DNA from: an uncultured Aquimarina sp. | GTDB lineage: Bacteria > Bacteroidota > Bacteroidia > Flavobacteriales > Flavobacteriaceae | Direction: 5' to 3' | Length of the DNA: 64,000 bases | Assembly: GCF_947496855.1 (NCBI RefSeq) | Contig: NZ_CANMED010000005.1 | Location: 434,001-498,000 of the forward strand | In this document: positions 10,226 to 19,738 of the stretch, piece after piece | How the letters are laid out: each line of letters opens with the position of its first letter | Numbering within the stretch: position 1 is the first letter of the stretch | Notes under the pieces: model-generated | What the model was told of the DNA's origin: nothing | Seen by the model: only the letters and a program-made list of their open reading frames with translations | Databases searched by the model: none | Program-made: the position numbers and the translations under genes

Positions 10226-11737
10226 ATGAAAATGAATAAAATTGTGTTATTAATCCTTAGTGTATGGATCATTTCTTCTTCTATAAAAGCTCAAACAATT
10301 AGCTCTAAGGTTGTTGACAAAAAAACCAATCAACCTATACCCTATGCTACCATACAAATTGGAAAAAATCAAGGGGTAGTGACTAACGAAGAAGGAAGTT
10401 TTAGCATTACACTAGACGATATGCAGTCTAAAATAGATTCCATATACATTTCTTCTATGGGTTACTCAACAGTAGGTGTCGCTGTAACAAGTATTACCGA
10501 TAGTATTATATACATACAGCCTAAAGCTATAGAATTAAAAAGTGTTTTTATCTCTAATAAAAACCTTGATATCGATGACATTATTGACAATGTAGATGAT
10601 AACATGGAAGATAATTATAGATCTACTCTTGCTAAGAGCAGGTTGTTTTTTAGAGAAACCAATACTAATTTCATCAAGAAAATGGATATTGAGTTTAAGA
10701 AATCTACTATAGAGGAAATTGATAAAAAACTGGTAGATAGCATATCTCGTGTGATTCCGAGAAATTCAGTTTTTTATGCGGAAGCTTTATGCGATTTTTA
10801 CGGAAATACTGATAAACAAAAACTAAACGTAATTAAAGGAGCCCGTCTATATGATAAAAATAATAATGGATCTATAGAAGGGGTGTTCAAGAAAATGGAG
10901 AAAATCTTTAAAGATAATGTAAAACCAAATTCATATTTAAAAATAAAATCTGGCCTCTTCAGTCAAAAAGTGCAGGTAGATTCGATTCTTAAAGCCAATC
11001 AGGATGCTCAGGATATCGCAGATGGAATTGATAATCCTAAAGAAAATTTCTTCTTTAAGTCAAGAAAAATGAATCTCAAAAACCTGTTTAATGAAATATT
11101 ATATCAGTCAGATACTAAATTGAATGTGATCAAAAATTCAGGTAGATATATTTTTGAGAGGATAGATTATACAATATTAGAAGATGTGGGAGTATATGTA
11201 ATCAAATTCACACCAAAAAGAAGAGGTGATTTTAAAGGTACCCTATACGTAAATACAGAAGATTTTGCGGTGATACGTGTTGATTATCAAAATGTAAAAC
11301 GCCTACGTAGTTTTAACCTATTAGGTGTTAGTTTTGAAGAAAATGGATATAGTGGCACTACAATTTTTCAGAAAGGATCAGATGGTAAATACGGGATAAA
11401 GTTTATCGAAAAAGTAACCGAAAATAAATTTGGCGTAGATCGCCCATTAAGTATTATAGAGAAAAACAAATACGTCAAAGGAAGAAATAAGCAAAATCAG
11501 TTATCTCTTAAGCTAGATGTCATTAGTTATGCTAAAAACAAGTATGAAGTAATTGTTTTTGATGCTAAAAATATTACTGAAGCAGAGTATAAAAGCGGTA
11601 AGGAAAACAAAAACGTACAATCTACTTATTTATCACAATACAATCCGGATTTCTGGAAAGGTTATAACATTATAGAACCTAATACCGCAATCAAACAGTT
11701 TAAAGTTATTGAGGAAAATGAAGATATAGAAGAATAG
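10226..11737 (+). CDS. Exported protein with N-terminal carboxypeptidase-like regulatory domain (paralogue 2)
   Basis: 503 residues, signal peptide ending near SIKAQ, and the same architecture as the upstream gene. The regulatory domain carries VVDKKTNQPIPYATI and VTNEEGSF; the shared tail has FWKGYNIIEPNTAIKQF. Blocks such as EALCDFYGN and NVKPNSYLKIKSG are near-identical between the two, while the central charged segment differs, as expected for a diverged tandem duplicate. The start ATG sits just before a standard signal peptide. A 233-base gap separates the copies, so each may have its own promoter. Function unknown. Confidence 0.85.
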   Translation: MKMNKIVLLILSVWIISSSIKAQTISSKVVDKKTNQPIPYATIQIGKNQGVVTNEEGSFSITLDDMQSKIDSIYISSMGYSTVGVAVTSITDSIIYIQPKAIELKSVFISNKNLDIDDIIDNVDDNMEDNYRSTLAKSRLFFRETNTNFIKKMDIEFKKSTIEEIDKKLVDSISRVIPRNSVFYAEALCDFYGNTDKQKLNVIKGARLYDKNNNGSIEGVFKKMEKIFKDNVKPNSYLKIKSGLFSQKVQVDSILKANQDAQDIADGIDNPKENFFFKSRKMNLKNLFNEILYQSDTKLNVIKNSGRYIFERIDYTILEDVGVYVIKFTPKRRGDFKGTLYVNTEDFAVIRVDYQNVKRLRSFNLLGVSFEENGYSGTTIFQKGSDGKYGIKFIEKVTENKFGVDRPLSIIEKNKYVKGRNKQNQLSLKLDVISYAKNKYEVIVFDAKNITEAEYKSGKENKNVQSTYLSQYNPDFWKGYNIIEPNTAIKQFKVIEENEDIEE

Positions 11738-12084
11738 GAAGAAGCAATTGCCTTTACCTTAGTAGCTTTAAGATGAGCCTAAATCCTTAGAATAGCTGTC
11801 GCCTTATATACTCCAAGTATTTTTTTAAACACATTAAATCGCATCAAGCATTTGAATTCTATTTTGGATTCCAATCTACACAGGAACGATAATTCTTTGT
11901 AAATTTTCGAAGTCATTCTAGTATGACATACTAAGCTTTTTTTAAATTAAGGTTAAAATTCATCTATCTAATAAACAATAACTTAGATCAAAATTAAATC
12001 TGTTATATGATGATCTCAGCTCATATATTCATAGGTTGAGGGTATCGAAGTCGGTTCGAAATAGTAAGTGTATAAAAACATATA
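11738..12084. other. Intergenic region, no gene seen
   Basis: 347 AT-rich bases between convergent genes. Both strands are broken by frequent stops. There are short stretches resembling degenerate CGAAG-type repeats (near 11905 and 12048) but no clear terminator or small gene. Confidence 0.5.
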
Positions 12085-12486
12085 TTATTGTTTATTTAAC
12101 TTCAATGTCTTTAATAAAATTTCAAAATAATAACTTTCTTGCTCTGGGATAATAGTCGTTTTATAAGCAGTATTCTTTACCACGTAAAAGGACGAAGACT
12201 CAATATCCTTATCATCCTTATGTAAATTGACAATCTTCTGAATAAAATTATTAATTAATAGTACTTCATCATAAGTGATCTCACGTCTTATTGTGGGTTG
12301 GTCACTTTTATACACTAAGTAATCATCTCTGAAGCTTATGGATTTATTTGTTTTTCCGATTTGATGAAACTCAAAGGTAAAATCCTGAGAACTAAATATC
12401 TTATTGATATTCTCTACAGTAGGTTCTACATTGCGAGCGCAGCTAGTTATAAAAATGAGTGCAAAAAATATTAAAAAATTTCTCAT
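12085..12486 (-). CDS. Small lipoprotein of unknown function
   Basis: 133 residues. The N-terminus MRNFLIFFALIFITSC is a lipoprotein signal with cysteine at position 16. The mature part is about 115 residues, hydrophilic, with no motif I recognise. It lies downstream of another lipoprotein gene on the same strand, but a strong terminator at 12574-12603 separates them, so it probably has its own promoter. I cannot assign a family. Confidence 0.7.
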   Translation of the reverse strand: MRNFLIFFALIFITSCARNVEPTVENINKIFSSQDFTFEFHQIGKTNKSISFRDDYLVYKSDQPTIRREITYDEVLLINNFIQKIVNLHKDDKDIESSSFYVVKNTAYKTTIIPEQESYYFEILLKTLKLNKQ

Positions 12487-12573
12487 CCTTTTCGTGTTTA
12501 AAATGTGTGTTCGAGTAAGAGTTTGAGATAGTTGATTTTAACCTAAACATTAACCTAACTATAATAATATAAA

Positions 12574-12603
12574 AAAGGTATTGATTAAATAACCAATACC
12601 TTT
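12574..12603 (-). terminator. Terminator after the lipoprotein gene at 12648-13262
   Basis: A 10-bp perfect stem (AAAGGTATTG with its complement) and 10-base loop. Read on the minus strand it is followed by a T-rich run (TTTTATATTATTAT). It starts 44 bases after the stop at 12648. Confidence 0.8.
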
Positions 12604-12647
12604 AAAGTTTTGTATGAAAACCCAATTAACATAATTGGTATACTGTT

Positions 12648-13262
12648 TTATTTCACAGCTAATCTTTTGATAGAATTTTCAAAATCTACATTCTCAAGAT
12701 TACTTATTAGTAACCCTATACCACCCGTTTTAGAGGCAACAATATACTCTGCCTGATATTTCTTTTCCATTTTATACCCTTTAAGGTATTTTAACTTCAC
12801 AATTTTGGAAGTTGGAGTAAAGAAAAATCTTCCGTGGATTCTTTTATAACGCACTTCCTGAACATTTGCTTCATCCTTTAGTTGTCGACTTAACGCTTCT
12901 ACAACTGTAGCTGCTCTATGCTCATCTAATTGATAAAAATCACACGCATAAATAAACACGTAGTTTTCTACGTTCTTCTCATCAACAAATAACTGAAAAT
13001 CAACATTTTTATCTTCGATTTTTTTCAATTCCTCTAAAGCTATCTTTTTAAATTTAGGACTATCGGTTAATGAATCTAACCGAAATTTAAATTGATCAGG
13101 ACTTGTTTTTTCATACCCCTTAGTAAGCATTATCGTATTCTTACGAAACTCGATTGTGTTCTTATTGGAGAAATTTGTAAACTTAGATTTCTGCTTTCCA
13201 TCCTGGAAATATTGACATCCAGTCAGAAGGATTACAGTTAACAATAGTAGAATTTTTTTCAT
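12648..13262 (-). CDS. Lipoprotein of unknown function
   Basis: 204 residues with a lipoprotein signal MKKILLLLTVILLTGC (cysteine 16). The mature domain of about 185 residues is lysine-rich with mixed alpha/beta pattern and one conserved-looking stretch, VIYACDFYQLDEHRA-like, in the middle. No catalytic motif is recognisable. It sits just downstream of hemF on the same strand but 160 bases away, so membership of the heme operon is doubtful. It ends at a clear terminator. Function unknown. Confidence 0.7.
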   Translation of the reverse strand: MKKILLLLTVILLTGCQYFQDGKQKSKFTNFSNKNTIEFRKNTIMLTKGYEKTSPDQFKFRLDSLTDSPKFKKIALEELKKIEDKNVDFQLFVDEKNVENYVFIYACDFYQLDEHRAATVVEALSRQLKDEANVQEVRYKRIHGRFFFTPTSKIVKLKYLKGYKMEKKYQAEYIVASKTGGIGLLISNLENVDFENSIKRLAVK

Positions 13263-13422
13263 AGGGTTCTGGGTGTTAATTGGTTAAAAATTTATTCAAT
13301 AAGCCCCAATATGTGCGCAAGTTAACAAAAAAAAACAAATAAACAACCTTTTGTCCTGATTTTTTGCACTTTAACCGATTTAAATGAAGAGCCCCTCGGT
13401 TTTTATCCGTTTTTTGGTAGGA

Positions 13423-14325
13423 TTACACCCACTCTTTCGGATTCTTTAAAATTTCTAGCAATCGTTCTTCTTCAGAGCCCGGTTCCGGATGATGATCATA
13501 ACGCCATTGTACCTGCGGTGGTAAGCTCATCAAAATACTCTCTATTCTTCCGTTTGTTTTTAGTCCAAACAACGTTCCTTTATCATGTACCAGATTAAAC
13601 TCCACGTATCTACCACGACGAATCTCTTGCCAATCTTTTTGAATGTTAGTATAACCTATATTTTTTCTTCGTTCTACAATAGGTACGTATGCCTCAAGAA
13701 AACTATTACCTACTTCGGTTACAAAATCATACCAATTTTGCATAGTCATAGTCTCAGTTTTCTTACAATAGTCAAAAAACAAACCTCCTACTCCACGGCC
13801 TTCTCCTCGATGGGCATTATAGAAATATTCATCACATTTCTTTTTATAAAGAGGATAAAAATCAACATCATGTTGATCACAAGATGCTTTACATACCCGA
13901 TGAAAGTGTATTGCATCCTCATCAAACAAATAGTAAGGTGTAAGATCCTGTCCACCGCCAAACCAACTATCTACAACAACACCTTCTTTATCATACATCT
14001 CAAAATACCTCCAATTGGCATGTACTGTTGGTACCATTGGACTTTTAGGATGTAACACCAGTGATAATCCGCAGGCAAAAAAGTCCACATCTTCTACATT
14101 AAAATAGCTCTGCATTGTCTTAGGTAATTTGCCATGAACTCCAGAAATATTAACTCCTCCTTTTTCGAACACAGCTCCATTTTCAATAACTCGTGTACGA
14201 CCCCCGCCACCTTCAGGACGTTTCCAGAGATCTTCTTTAAATTTAGCTTGACCATCAATCTCTTCTAATCCAGATGCGATCTTATCTTGTAAATCTTGTA
14301 TATATTGGTAGAATTTTTCTTTCAT
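13423..14325 (-). CDS. hemF: Oxygen-dependent coproporphyrinogen III oxidase
   Basis: 300 residues, the usual HemF length. It decarboxylates two propionates of coproporphyrinogen III to give protoporphyrinogen IX, using O2, in the cytoplasm. Seen: GGGGRTRVIENGAVFEKGG near the N-terminus, VHANWRYFE, WFGGGQDLTPYY, YNAHRGEGRGVGGLFFDY and RRGRYVEFNLVHDKGTLFG, all family signatures including the catalytic histidine and arginine neighbourhoods. It is the last gene of the operon that starts at hemA; the upstream EI24 gene ends three bases before it. An oxygen-dependent enzyme fits an aerobic life style. Confidence 0.97.
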   Translation of the reverse strand: MKEKFYQYIQDLQDKIASGLEEIDGQAKFKEDLWKRPEGGGGRTRVIENGAVFEKGGVNISGVHGKLPKTMQSYFNVEDVDFFACGLSLVLHPKSPMVPTVHANWRYFEMYDKEGVVVDSWFGGGQDLTPYYLFDEDAIHFHRVCKASCDQHDVDFYPLYKKKCDEYFYNAHRGEGRGVGGLFFDYCKKTETMTMQNWYDFVTEVGNSFLEAYVPIVERRKNIGYTNIQKDWQEIRRGRYVEFNLVHDKGTLFGLKTNGRIESILMSLPPQVQWRYDHHPEPGSEEERLLEILKNPKEWV

Positions 14326-14328
14326 GTT

Positions 14329-15120
14329 TTATGCTTCCATTTTAGAAACTATATTAGAACCTTTTACTTCAATCAGTCCTTTTTCATTTAGAATTTTAAC
14401 CGTTTCAGTAGAGGCAGCAACTACAGATATCGGAAGTACTATAATAATTCCAACAATAGGAATTAATAGTACCAGCATAAATACAATTCCGTTTCCAATA
14501 GCAGTTCCTTTATGCTTTCTTACAAACTGAACACTTTGTTTATACTTAAAATGACGTTCCATAGTGTAATCCATATTACCAAAACCTACATAATATGCTT
14601 GTATCGCAAATATTAATATAGTAGCTACAATTCCAATTACAGGAATAAGACTTAGAATTAATAAAGGAATGATAAATAGTAATTCTCTAAAAAGGTTTCT
14701 TACATTAATACGAATCCCACGCATCAATTGTTCTCTAAACGAAGTATTACGATGTTGATGATCCTTATGTTGATCTCCCAAAAGGTGTATTTCGACTTTT
14801 TCCGAAACAGGGCTCATAAAAGGTGCAGACAGCGCCATGATAATATGTTTATACAACACTAATCCTATTGCCAGTATAAGTAGAATACTAAAATACTTAC
14901 TAATAACAGCAAATGTTTCTGATCCCCAATCCCAGACCCAAGCTTTGGCTATAAATCCTCCTAGTGGATCCGATAAAAACCAAGCCGAAAACATAAAGAG
15001 GATCCCGGTTAAAAAACTAATAAGAATCGGAACAGCGAAATATTTCCACAATTCCAGTTTAGAAATTAAAGCAAAACCTCCAAAATATGCTTTGATACCG
15101 TTAATGATGTTCTTAATCAT
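14329..15120 (-). CDS. EI24/CysZ-like membrane protein in the heme operon
   Basis: 263 residues with about five or six hydrophobic helices (roughly 20-50, 75-100, 145-180, 215-240). The pattern, including ALSAPFMSPVSEKVE after the second helix pair, fits the EI24 domain family, whose best studied bacterial member CysZ is a sulfate permease. It lies between the DUF6973-like gene (71-base gap) and hemF (three-base gap), so it is co-transcribed with heme genes. A role in sulfate transport is possible, but the heme context suggests another substrate; this is inference. Confidence 0.85.
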   Translation of the reverse strand: MIKNIINGIKAYFGGFALISKLELWKYFAVPILISFLTGILFMFSAWFLSDPLGGFIAKAWVWDWGSETFAVISKYFSILLILAIGLVLYKHIIMALSAPFMSPVSEKVEIHLLGDQHKDHQHRNTSFREQLMRGIRINVRNLFRELLFIIPLLILSLIPVIGIVATILIFAIQAYYVGFGNMDYTMERHFKYKQSVQFVRKHKGTAIGNGIVFMLVLLIPIVGIIIVLPISVVAASTETVKILNEKGLIEVKGSNIVSKMEA

Positions 15121-15191
15121 GATCTTATGAATTGGTTAACTTCTTATAAGTAGTCTTTTTAGGAGTTTTGTTTCAAAATTTATACAAAATA

Positions 15192-15689
15192 TTAGTCATT
15201 TTCATCAGAAAGATGAACCAAATCATCCTGAAACTGCTTTACTCCTTCTATATCTTTTATCAAATTAGCATTCTTTGTTTTTTCTTTTAAAAAAGCAACT
15301 GTTTCTTCTTCAGAAGCACTGCTTAAACTCTTAAAATATAATCTTCCTAATCTGTTATTATGCAAATCCATCGCCTCTGCTATGGCTTTATTTGGTGCTA
15401 ACTTTTCGTGTAAATCAGTAATTTTTTGAGTCCAAACAATGGATTTTTTTTCATTTTTAGAATGTATATAGGTCTTTTGACAGATCAATATATTCCACAG
15501 GGCATGTCTAAATGCATTTGCTTTTCCATTCTTATGATGTGCTTTTCCAAACAAGGAATCACAAATAATCATTGTTCTTTTAGTAGCTCTTAACGTAGGA
15601 ATTATATACCACGGATTCTGAAGTAATAGTCTCGACAATCTAAATAACTGTCTAATGCTAAACCGTTTAATAATATTCCTAATCTTCAT
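15192..15689 (-). CDS. DUF6973-like protein in the heme operon
   Basis: 165 residues, no signal peptide, basic N-terminus. The core has NGKANAFRHALWN (about residues 54-66), a downstream THE-like motif (TDLHEKLAP) and MDLHNNRLGR. This set of conserved histidines and asparagines is what I associate with the DUF6973 family; the assignment is from memory and moderately sure. It starts directly at the stop of hemE (no gap), so it is translated from the heme operon message. Function unknown; the histidines could bind metal or catalyse hydrolysis. Confidence 0.75.
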   Translation of the reverse strand: MKIRNIIKRFSIRQLFRLSRLLLQNPWYIIPTLRATKRTMIICDSLFGKAHHKNGKANAFRHALWNILICQKTYIHSKNEKKSIVWTQKITDLHEKLAPNKAIAEAMDLHNNRLGRLYFKSLSSASEEETVAFLKEKTKNANLIKDIEGVKQFQDDLVHLSDEND

Positions 15690-16715
15690 TTACACCCTAT
15701 ATTCCTTTACAGCATCTACAAAAGCTCTAGCGTTTTCAACAGGGATGTTTGGTAAAATTCCATGTCCTAGATTCGCAATATATCGGTCTTTACCAAATTC
15801 ATCGATCATCTGTTTCACCATCTTTTTAATCTCTGATGGAGGTGATAACAATCGAGAAGGGTCAAAATTACCTTGCAATGTTATATTTCCACCAGTAAGA
15901 TATCGAGCATTTCTGGCAGAACAGGTCCAATCTACTCCTAATGCAGCAGCCCCTGAGTTAGCCATTTCATTCAATGCAAACCAGCATCCTTTACCAAATA
16001 CAATGACCTCTGTTTCATCTTTTAATGCATCAACAATTTGCTGAATATATTTCCAAGAAAACTCCTGATAATCTACTGGAGAAAGCATTCCTCCCCAACT
16101 ATCAAATACCTGAACCGCATTGACTCCGGTAGCTACTTTCTTCTTTAAGTAAGCAATTGTAGTATCCGTAATTTTCTGTAACAACTGATGTGCAGCCTGT
16201 GGCTGAGTAAAACAAAATTCTTTGGCTTTATCAAAATTCTTAGAACCTTGTCCTTGTACCGCATAACATAATATGGTCCAAGGTGATCCTGCAAAACCAA
16301 TTAAAGGAACTCTGTTATCGAGTTTTTCTTTAGTCATCTTGATTGCATCCATCACATATCCTAATTCTTCATCAATATCCGGAACGATCACCTGATCTAC
16401 ATCTGCTTGTGATCGAATTGGTTTTGGTAACCAAGGACCAATTCCATCTTTCATTTCCACTTCTATATTCATGGCTTGCGGAATTACTAAAATGTCACTG
16501 AATAATATAGCAGCATCTGGACCTATAATATCAATAGGTTGTACTGTGATTTCTGATGCTAGCTCGGGTGTTCTGCATCGAGTAAAGAAATCATATTTCT
16601 TCTTTAACGCCATAAATTCCGGTAAATATCTTCCCGCCTGACGCATCATCCATACTGGCGGGCGATCAACAGTTTCTCCTTTTAAAGCTCTTAAGAATAA
16701 ATCGTTTTTTATCAT
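15690..16715 (-). CDS. hemE: Uroporphyrinogen decarboxylase
   Basis: 341 residues, normal for the family. It decarboxylates the four acetates of uroporphyrinogen III to coproporphyrinogen III. Seen: [17 protein letters not shown] near residue 20, the substrate-binding signature, [13 protein letters not shown] with the key aspartate, [17 protein letters not shown] and [13 protein letters not shown] with the C-terminal histidine. The start overlaps the hemD stop by four bases (ATGA), a classic translational coupling. Cytoplasmic. Confidence 0.97.
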   Translation of the reverse strand: MIKNDLFLRALKGETVDRPPVWMMRQAGRYLPEFMALKKKYDFFTRCRTPELASEITVQPIDIIGPDAAILFSDILVIPQAMNIEVEMKDGIGPWLPKPIRSQADVDQVIVPDIDEELGYVMDAIKMTKEKLDNRVPLIGFAGSPWTILCYAVQGQGSKNFDKAKEFCFTQPQAAHQLLQKITDTTIAYLKKKVATGVNAVQVFDSWGGMLSPVDYQEFSWKYIQQIVDALKDETEVIVFGKGCWFALNEMANSGAAALGVDWTCSARNARYLTGGNITLQGNFDPSRLLSPPSEIKKMVKQMIDEFGKDRYIANLGHGILPNIPVENARAFVDAVKEYRV

Positions 16716-17374
16716 ATCCGTTTATCAAAGTATTTAACTGCCTGAACGATCACATTCTCTACAGTTGGTTTGTTAGCAACAATAATATTGTTTGTATAAT
16801 TTTTAGCTTCAGAAGCTGTAGTATTTCCAATACAAAAAGCCGTACTCGTATCCATTATATTATTAGAAATATAACTCTGTATTCCTGATGGACTAAAAAA
16901 TAATATTCCATCAAATTTGCGATCAAACTTCTTAGATTTTATATGTGTTTTATATACCATTACCTCCTCCATTTTAATCTTATTTTCTTTTAAAATTAAT
17001 GGTAATTCGTCTCTTCTCAGGTTTCCACAAAAAAAATAAAATTGTTCGTTTTTATAGTTTTTTGCAATAATTTTGCCTAATTCTGAAGCATTTTGAGCCA
17101 TTTCTACAACTTTTTGCCCATTTTTTTCTAAAAATTTTTTAGTGTTTGCTCCTACACAGAAACAATTCTCTATATTTAAATCTGAATTATGAATAGCCTT
17201 TACCGCATTTTTGCTGGTAAAAATAGCGCACGCTATATCACGATTAAATTCGATATCCAGTAACTCAATTTCAATTGCATTATATTCAACAAATCCGATT
17301 CCAGAATTTAGTAACAACTCTTTTTGAGCTGTAGCGAGTTTTTTTGTGGATAATATGGAGTAATTAGAACTCAA
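16712..17374 (-). CDS. hemD: Uroporphyrinogen III synthase
   Basis: 220 residues, slightly short but within the range of this poorly conserved family. It cyclises hydroxymethylbilane with inversion of ring D. Seen: the two-lobe alpha/beta pattern, [38 protein letters not shown] and [11 protein letters not shown] with [12 protein letters not shown], which match the TSxxA, GxxT and FFSPS-type landmarks. It sits directly between hemC (no gap) and hemE (four-base overlap), which makes the assignment secure despite low sequence conservation. Confidence 0.93.
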   Translation of the reverse strand: MSSNYSILSTKKLATAQKELLLNSGIGFVEYNAIEIELLDIEFNRDIACAIFTSKNAVKAIHNSDLNIENCFCVGANTKKFLEKNGQKVVEMAQNASELGKIIAKNYKNEQFYFFCGNLRRDELPLILKENKIKMEEVMVYKTHIKSKKFDRKFDGILFFSPSGIQSYISNNIMDTSTAFCIGNTTASEAKNYTNNIIVANKPTVENVIVQAVKYFDKRI

Positions 17375-18289
17375 TTATTTTAAATCTGCTTTAATCTTCT
17401 TCATTAATTGTTTTCCTCCATTATTTAAAACCTCTATAGCGCATTGTTTCCCAAAATCTATTCTATCCTCAATCTCAACTATTTTATTAACCTCAATTTT
17501 ATCTTTTCCATCCAAACTGAATAAAACTCCTGTAAAATGGATTTGATCTCCTCTAATTTCAGCTAAAGCACCAATAGGAGCTGTACAACCGCCTTCTAAT
17601 TCTCTAAGAAATTCTCTTTCTATATGCACACAAATTTTAGAATTTGTATGATCCAGATGCGAAAGCGCTTCCAAACAATACGAATCTTTTTCTTTGGCAA
17701 CAACCAGCATCGCTCCTTGCGCTGGAGCCGGAGTCATCCAATCTAGATCCACATACTCTTTAGGCTTTAGGTTTATTCTTTCTAATCCCGCAGCAGCAAA
17801 AATAGCTCCATTCCAGTCACTACTATTTAACTTTTGGATTCTGGTATTTACATTACCTCTTAAATCTACTACTTTATGATTGGGAAATTTATGTAACCAT
17901 TGTGCTTGTCTTCTTAAGCTACCTGTAGCGATAGTTCCTTCTCCATCTAGGAAATCTAACCCTTTATGCAAAAGAATATCCAGTACGTTAGCACGTTCTA
18001 AAACCGCTGCTTCGACAATACCTTTTGGCAAAGCCGTTGGAACATCTTTCATAGAGTGAACCGCAATATCAATATCATTATTGATCATTGCAATATCCAG
18101 AGTTTTTGTAAAAATCCCTGTAATTCCTAATTCATATAATGGTTTATCTAGGACAATGTCTCCTGTAGATTTTACAGGAACTAAAGTTGTATGATAGCCT
18201 AGGTCTTCTAGTGTATTCTTTACTGTATGAGCTTGCCAAAGTGCTAACTCACTATCTCGGGTACCAATGCGGATTGTTTTATCTTGCAC
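17375..18289 (-). CDS. hemC: Hydroxymethylbilane synthase (porphobilinogen deaminase)
   Basis: 304 residues. It links four porphobilinogens into hydroxymethylbilane, in the cytoplasm. Seen: IRIGTRDSELALWQA at the start, the catalytic aspartate region AVHSMKDVPT, the arginine-rich GSLRRQAQW and DLRGNVNTR, and the cofactor-bearing Cys235 in EGGCTAPIGA, which anchors the dipyrromethane. Its first base overlaps the last base of hemA, and its stop abuts hemD. Confidence 0.97.
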   Translation of the reverse strand: MQDKTIRIGTRDSELALWQAHTVKNTLEDLGYHTTLVPVKSTGDIVLDKPLYELGITGIFTKTLDIAMINNDIDIAVHSMKDVPTALPKGIVEAAVLERANVLDILLHKGLDFLDGEGTIATGSLRRQAQWLHKFPNHKVVDLRGNVNTRIQKLNSSDWNGAIFAAAGLERINLKPKEYVDLDWMTPAPAQGAMLVVAKEKDSYCLEALSHLDHTNSKICVHIEREFLRELEGGCTAPIGALAEIRGDQIHFTGVLFSLDGKDKIEVNKIVEIEDRIDFGKQCAIEVLNNGGKQLMKKIKADLK

Positions 18290-19539
18290 TATTTATTCTG
18301 TATTTGGAATACTTTCTGAATCAGTTCAATGCTTTCATCACAAGAGGTGTTTTCATCCTTTAGATGACTAGCGAAATGATTTGTAATTTTTTGGATAATG
18401 CGATCACTAATAATTGTAGCCTGCTCTTCATTAAAATCAGAAATCTTTTTTCGTTGTAAATTAATTTCTGCTTCTTTAAAAGAAGCTAGTTTGTTTTTTA
18501 GTGCTTTTATAGTTGGCGCAAATTTTCTAGTTTCCATCCAGCTATCAAATTCTGATCTAACTTCATCGATAATAGCTTCTGCTTTAGGGATATGGACTCT
18601 TCTGCGCTGCAAAGTATCATCTGTTATTTTAGATAAGTCATCCATATGTACTAAAGTCACATTTGGTAACTCTGTAACATTAGTATCCACATTTTTTGGC
18701 ACAGATAAATCCAATATAAGCATTGGTTTATCGGTGCTGATACTATCTTTAGTAATAGTAGGTTTTTGAGCACCTGTTGCTACGATTAGCACATCAGAAT
18801 GGTTCACCTCTTCTTTCAGGTTATCAAAATCTTTAACTACAAGATTAAATTTTCCTGCTACTTTTTCTGCCTTATCTCTTGTCCTGTTAATTAAAACAAT
18901 ATGATCATTTTTGGTATGTTTTACTAAATTTTCACAAGTGTTTCTCCCAATTTTTCCAGTACCAAAAAGTAATATGTTCTTATCTGTTACATATGGTACT
19001 CTAGCAAGAATATATTGTACTGCGGCAAAACTTACTGAAGTAGCTCCGCTAGAGATTTCTGTTTCGTTCTTAATACGTTTACTTGCCTGAATAACTGCAT
19101 TAGTCAATCGTTCTAAAAACGGGCTGATCATTTGTATTTTTTTCGATGCTTTAAAACCAGTTTTTATTTGGCCTATGATTTCAAAATCTCCTAAAATCTG
19201 GCTATCTAATCCTGTTCCTACTTTAAAAAAGTGTTCTACAGCCTTTCCGTTTTTATGTACATAGGCAACTTTTTCGAATTCTTCAACAGTACCGTGTGTA
19301 TGTTCACATAAAAGTTTTATTAACTGAAAAGGATGTTGAGCAAAGCCATATAACTCTGTACGATTGCATGTAGACATTACCAAAAGGCCTTCAATTCCTT
19401 CTTCTTTTGCTTGTTTTAAAATAGTCGTTTTTGCCTCCTCGTTTATACTGAAATGTCCACGTATTTCAGCATCAGCTTTTTTATAGCTAAGACCGATTGT
19501 ATAAAAATTTGCTCCTTTGGTACGTAGATGAGACTCCAT
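18289..19539 (-). CDS. hemA: Glutamyl-tRNA reductase
   Basis: 416 residues. It reduces glutamyl-tRNA to glutamate-1-semialdehyde, the first committed step of the C5 heme route. Seen: catalytic Cys58 in STCNRTELYGF, the KVGTGLDSQILGD-type loop, an NADPH-binding Rossmann stretch (LLFGTGKIGRNTCENL), LILDLSVPKNVD and a C-terminal helical dimerisation region. It is the first gene of the seven-gene operon that runs to hemF. A TATTTTTG box lies 25 bases upstream. HemL, the next enzyme, is not in the window. Confidence 0.97.
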   Translation of the reverse strand: MESHLRTKGANFYTIGLSYKKADAEIRGHFSINEEAKTTILKQAKEEGIEGLLVMSTCNRTELYGFAQHPFQLIKLLCEHTHGTVEEFEKVAYVHKNGKAVEHFFKVGTGLDSQILGDFEIIGQIKTGFKASKKIQMISPFLERLTNAVIQASKRIKNETEISSGATSVSFAAVQYILARVPYVTDKNILLFGTGKIGRNTCENLVKHTKNDHIVLINRTRDKAEKVAGKFNLVVKDFDNLKEEVNHSDVLIVATGAQKPTITKDSISTDKPMLILDLSVPKNVDTNVTELPNVTLVHMDDLSKITDDTLQRRRVHIPKAEAIIDEVRSEFDSWMETRKFAPTIKALKNKLASFKEAEINLQRKKISDFNEEQATIISDRIIQKITNHFASHLKDENTSCDESIELIQKVFQIQNK

Positions 19540-19563
19540 TGGGTTATTTCAATTTTTCCGTAG

Positions 19564-19571
19564 CAAAAATA
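19564..19571 (-). promoter_or_regulatory. -7 promoter box for the heme operon
   Basis: The minus strand reads TATTTTTG, an exact TAnnTTTG match, ending 25 bases upstream of the hemA ATG. The -33 region is not obvious, which would allow activator dependence. Confidence 0.45.
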
Positions 19572-19666
19572 TCCCAGATCAGGTTTAAAAAATAACGCTA
19601 GGAGTTTTTTAAGTATCGAAAAGCGTTGTTTGCACCACCAAATATGTAAAATCGGGTAAAAACACC

Positions 19667-19674
19667 TATTTTTG
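19667..19674 (+). promoter_or_regulatory. -7 promoter box for the AraC-type regulator
   Basis: TATTTTTG, an exact TAnnTTTG match, 65 bases upstream of the ATG at 19739. It is divergent from the hemA box about 100 bases away, so the two promoters share one control region. Confidence 0.4.
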
Positions 19675-19738
19675 TATGAGTCCCAAAGATTATCATTTAA
19701 ATTGTTTAGATTTATTCTAAATAAATACTTTAACAAAC

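Noticed and set aside
13380..13422. Hairpin AACCGA...TCGGTT downstream of hemF as terminator
   Set aside because: Stem of only six pairs with a long loop, and the T-tract is on the wrong strand for hemF.
13585..14055. Plus-strand 156-residue open frame antisense to hemF
   Set aside because: Entirely inside hemF, with a composition expected of an antisense shadow.
19443..19736. Minus-strand 97-residue open frame over the hemA start
   Set aside because: It overlaps hemA in another frame and the divergent promoter region; no start or homology support.
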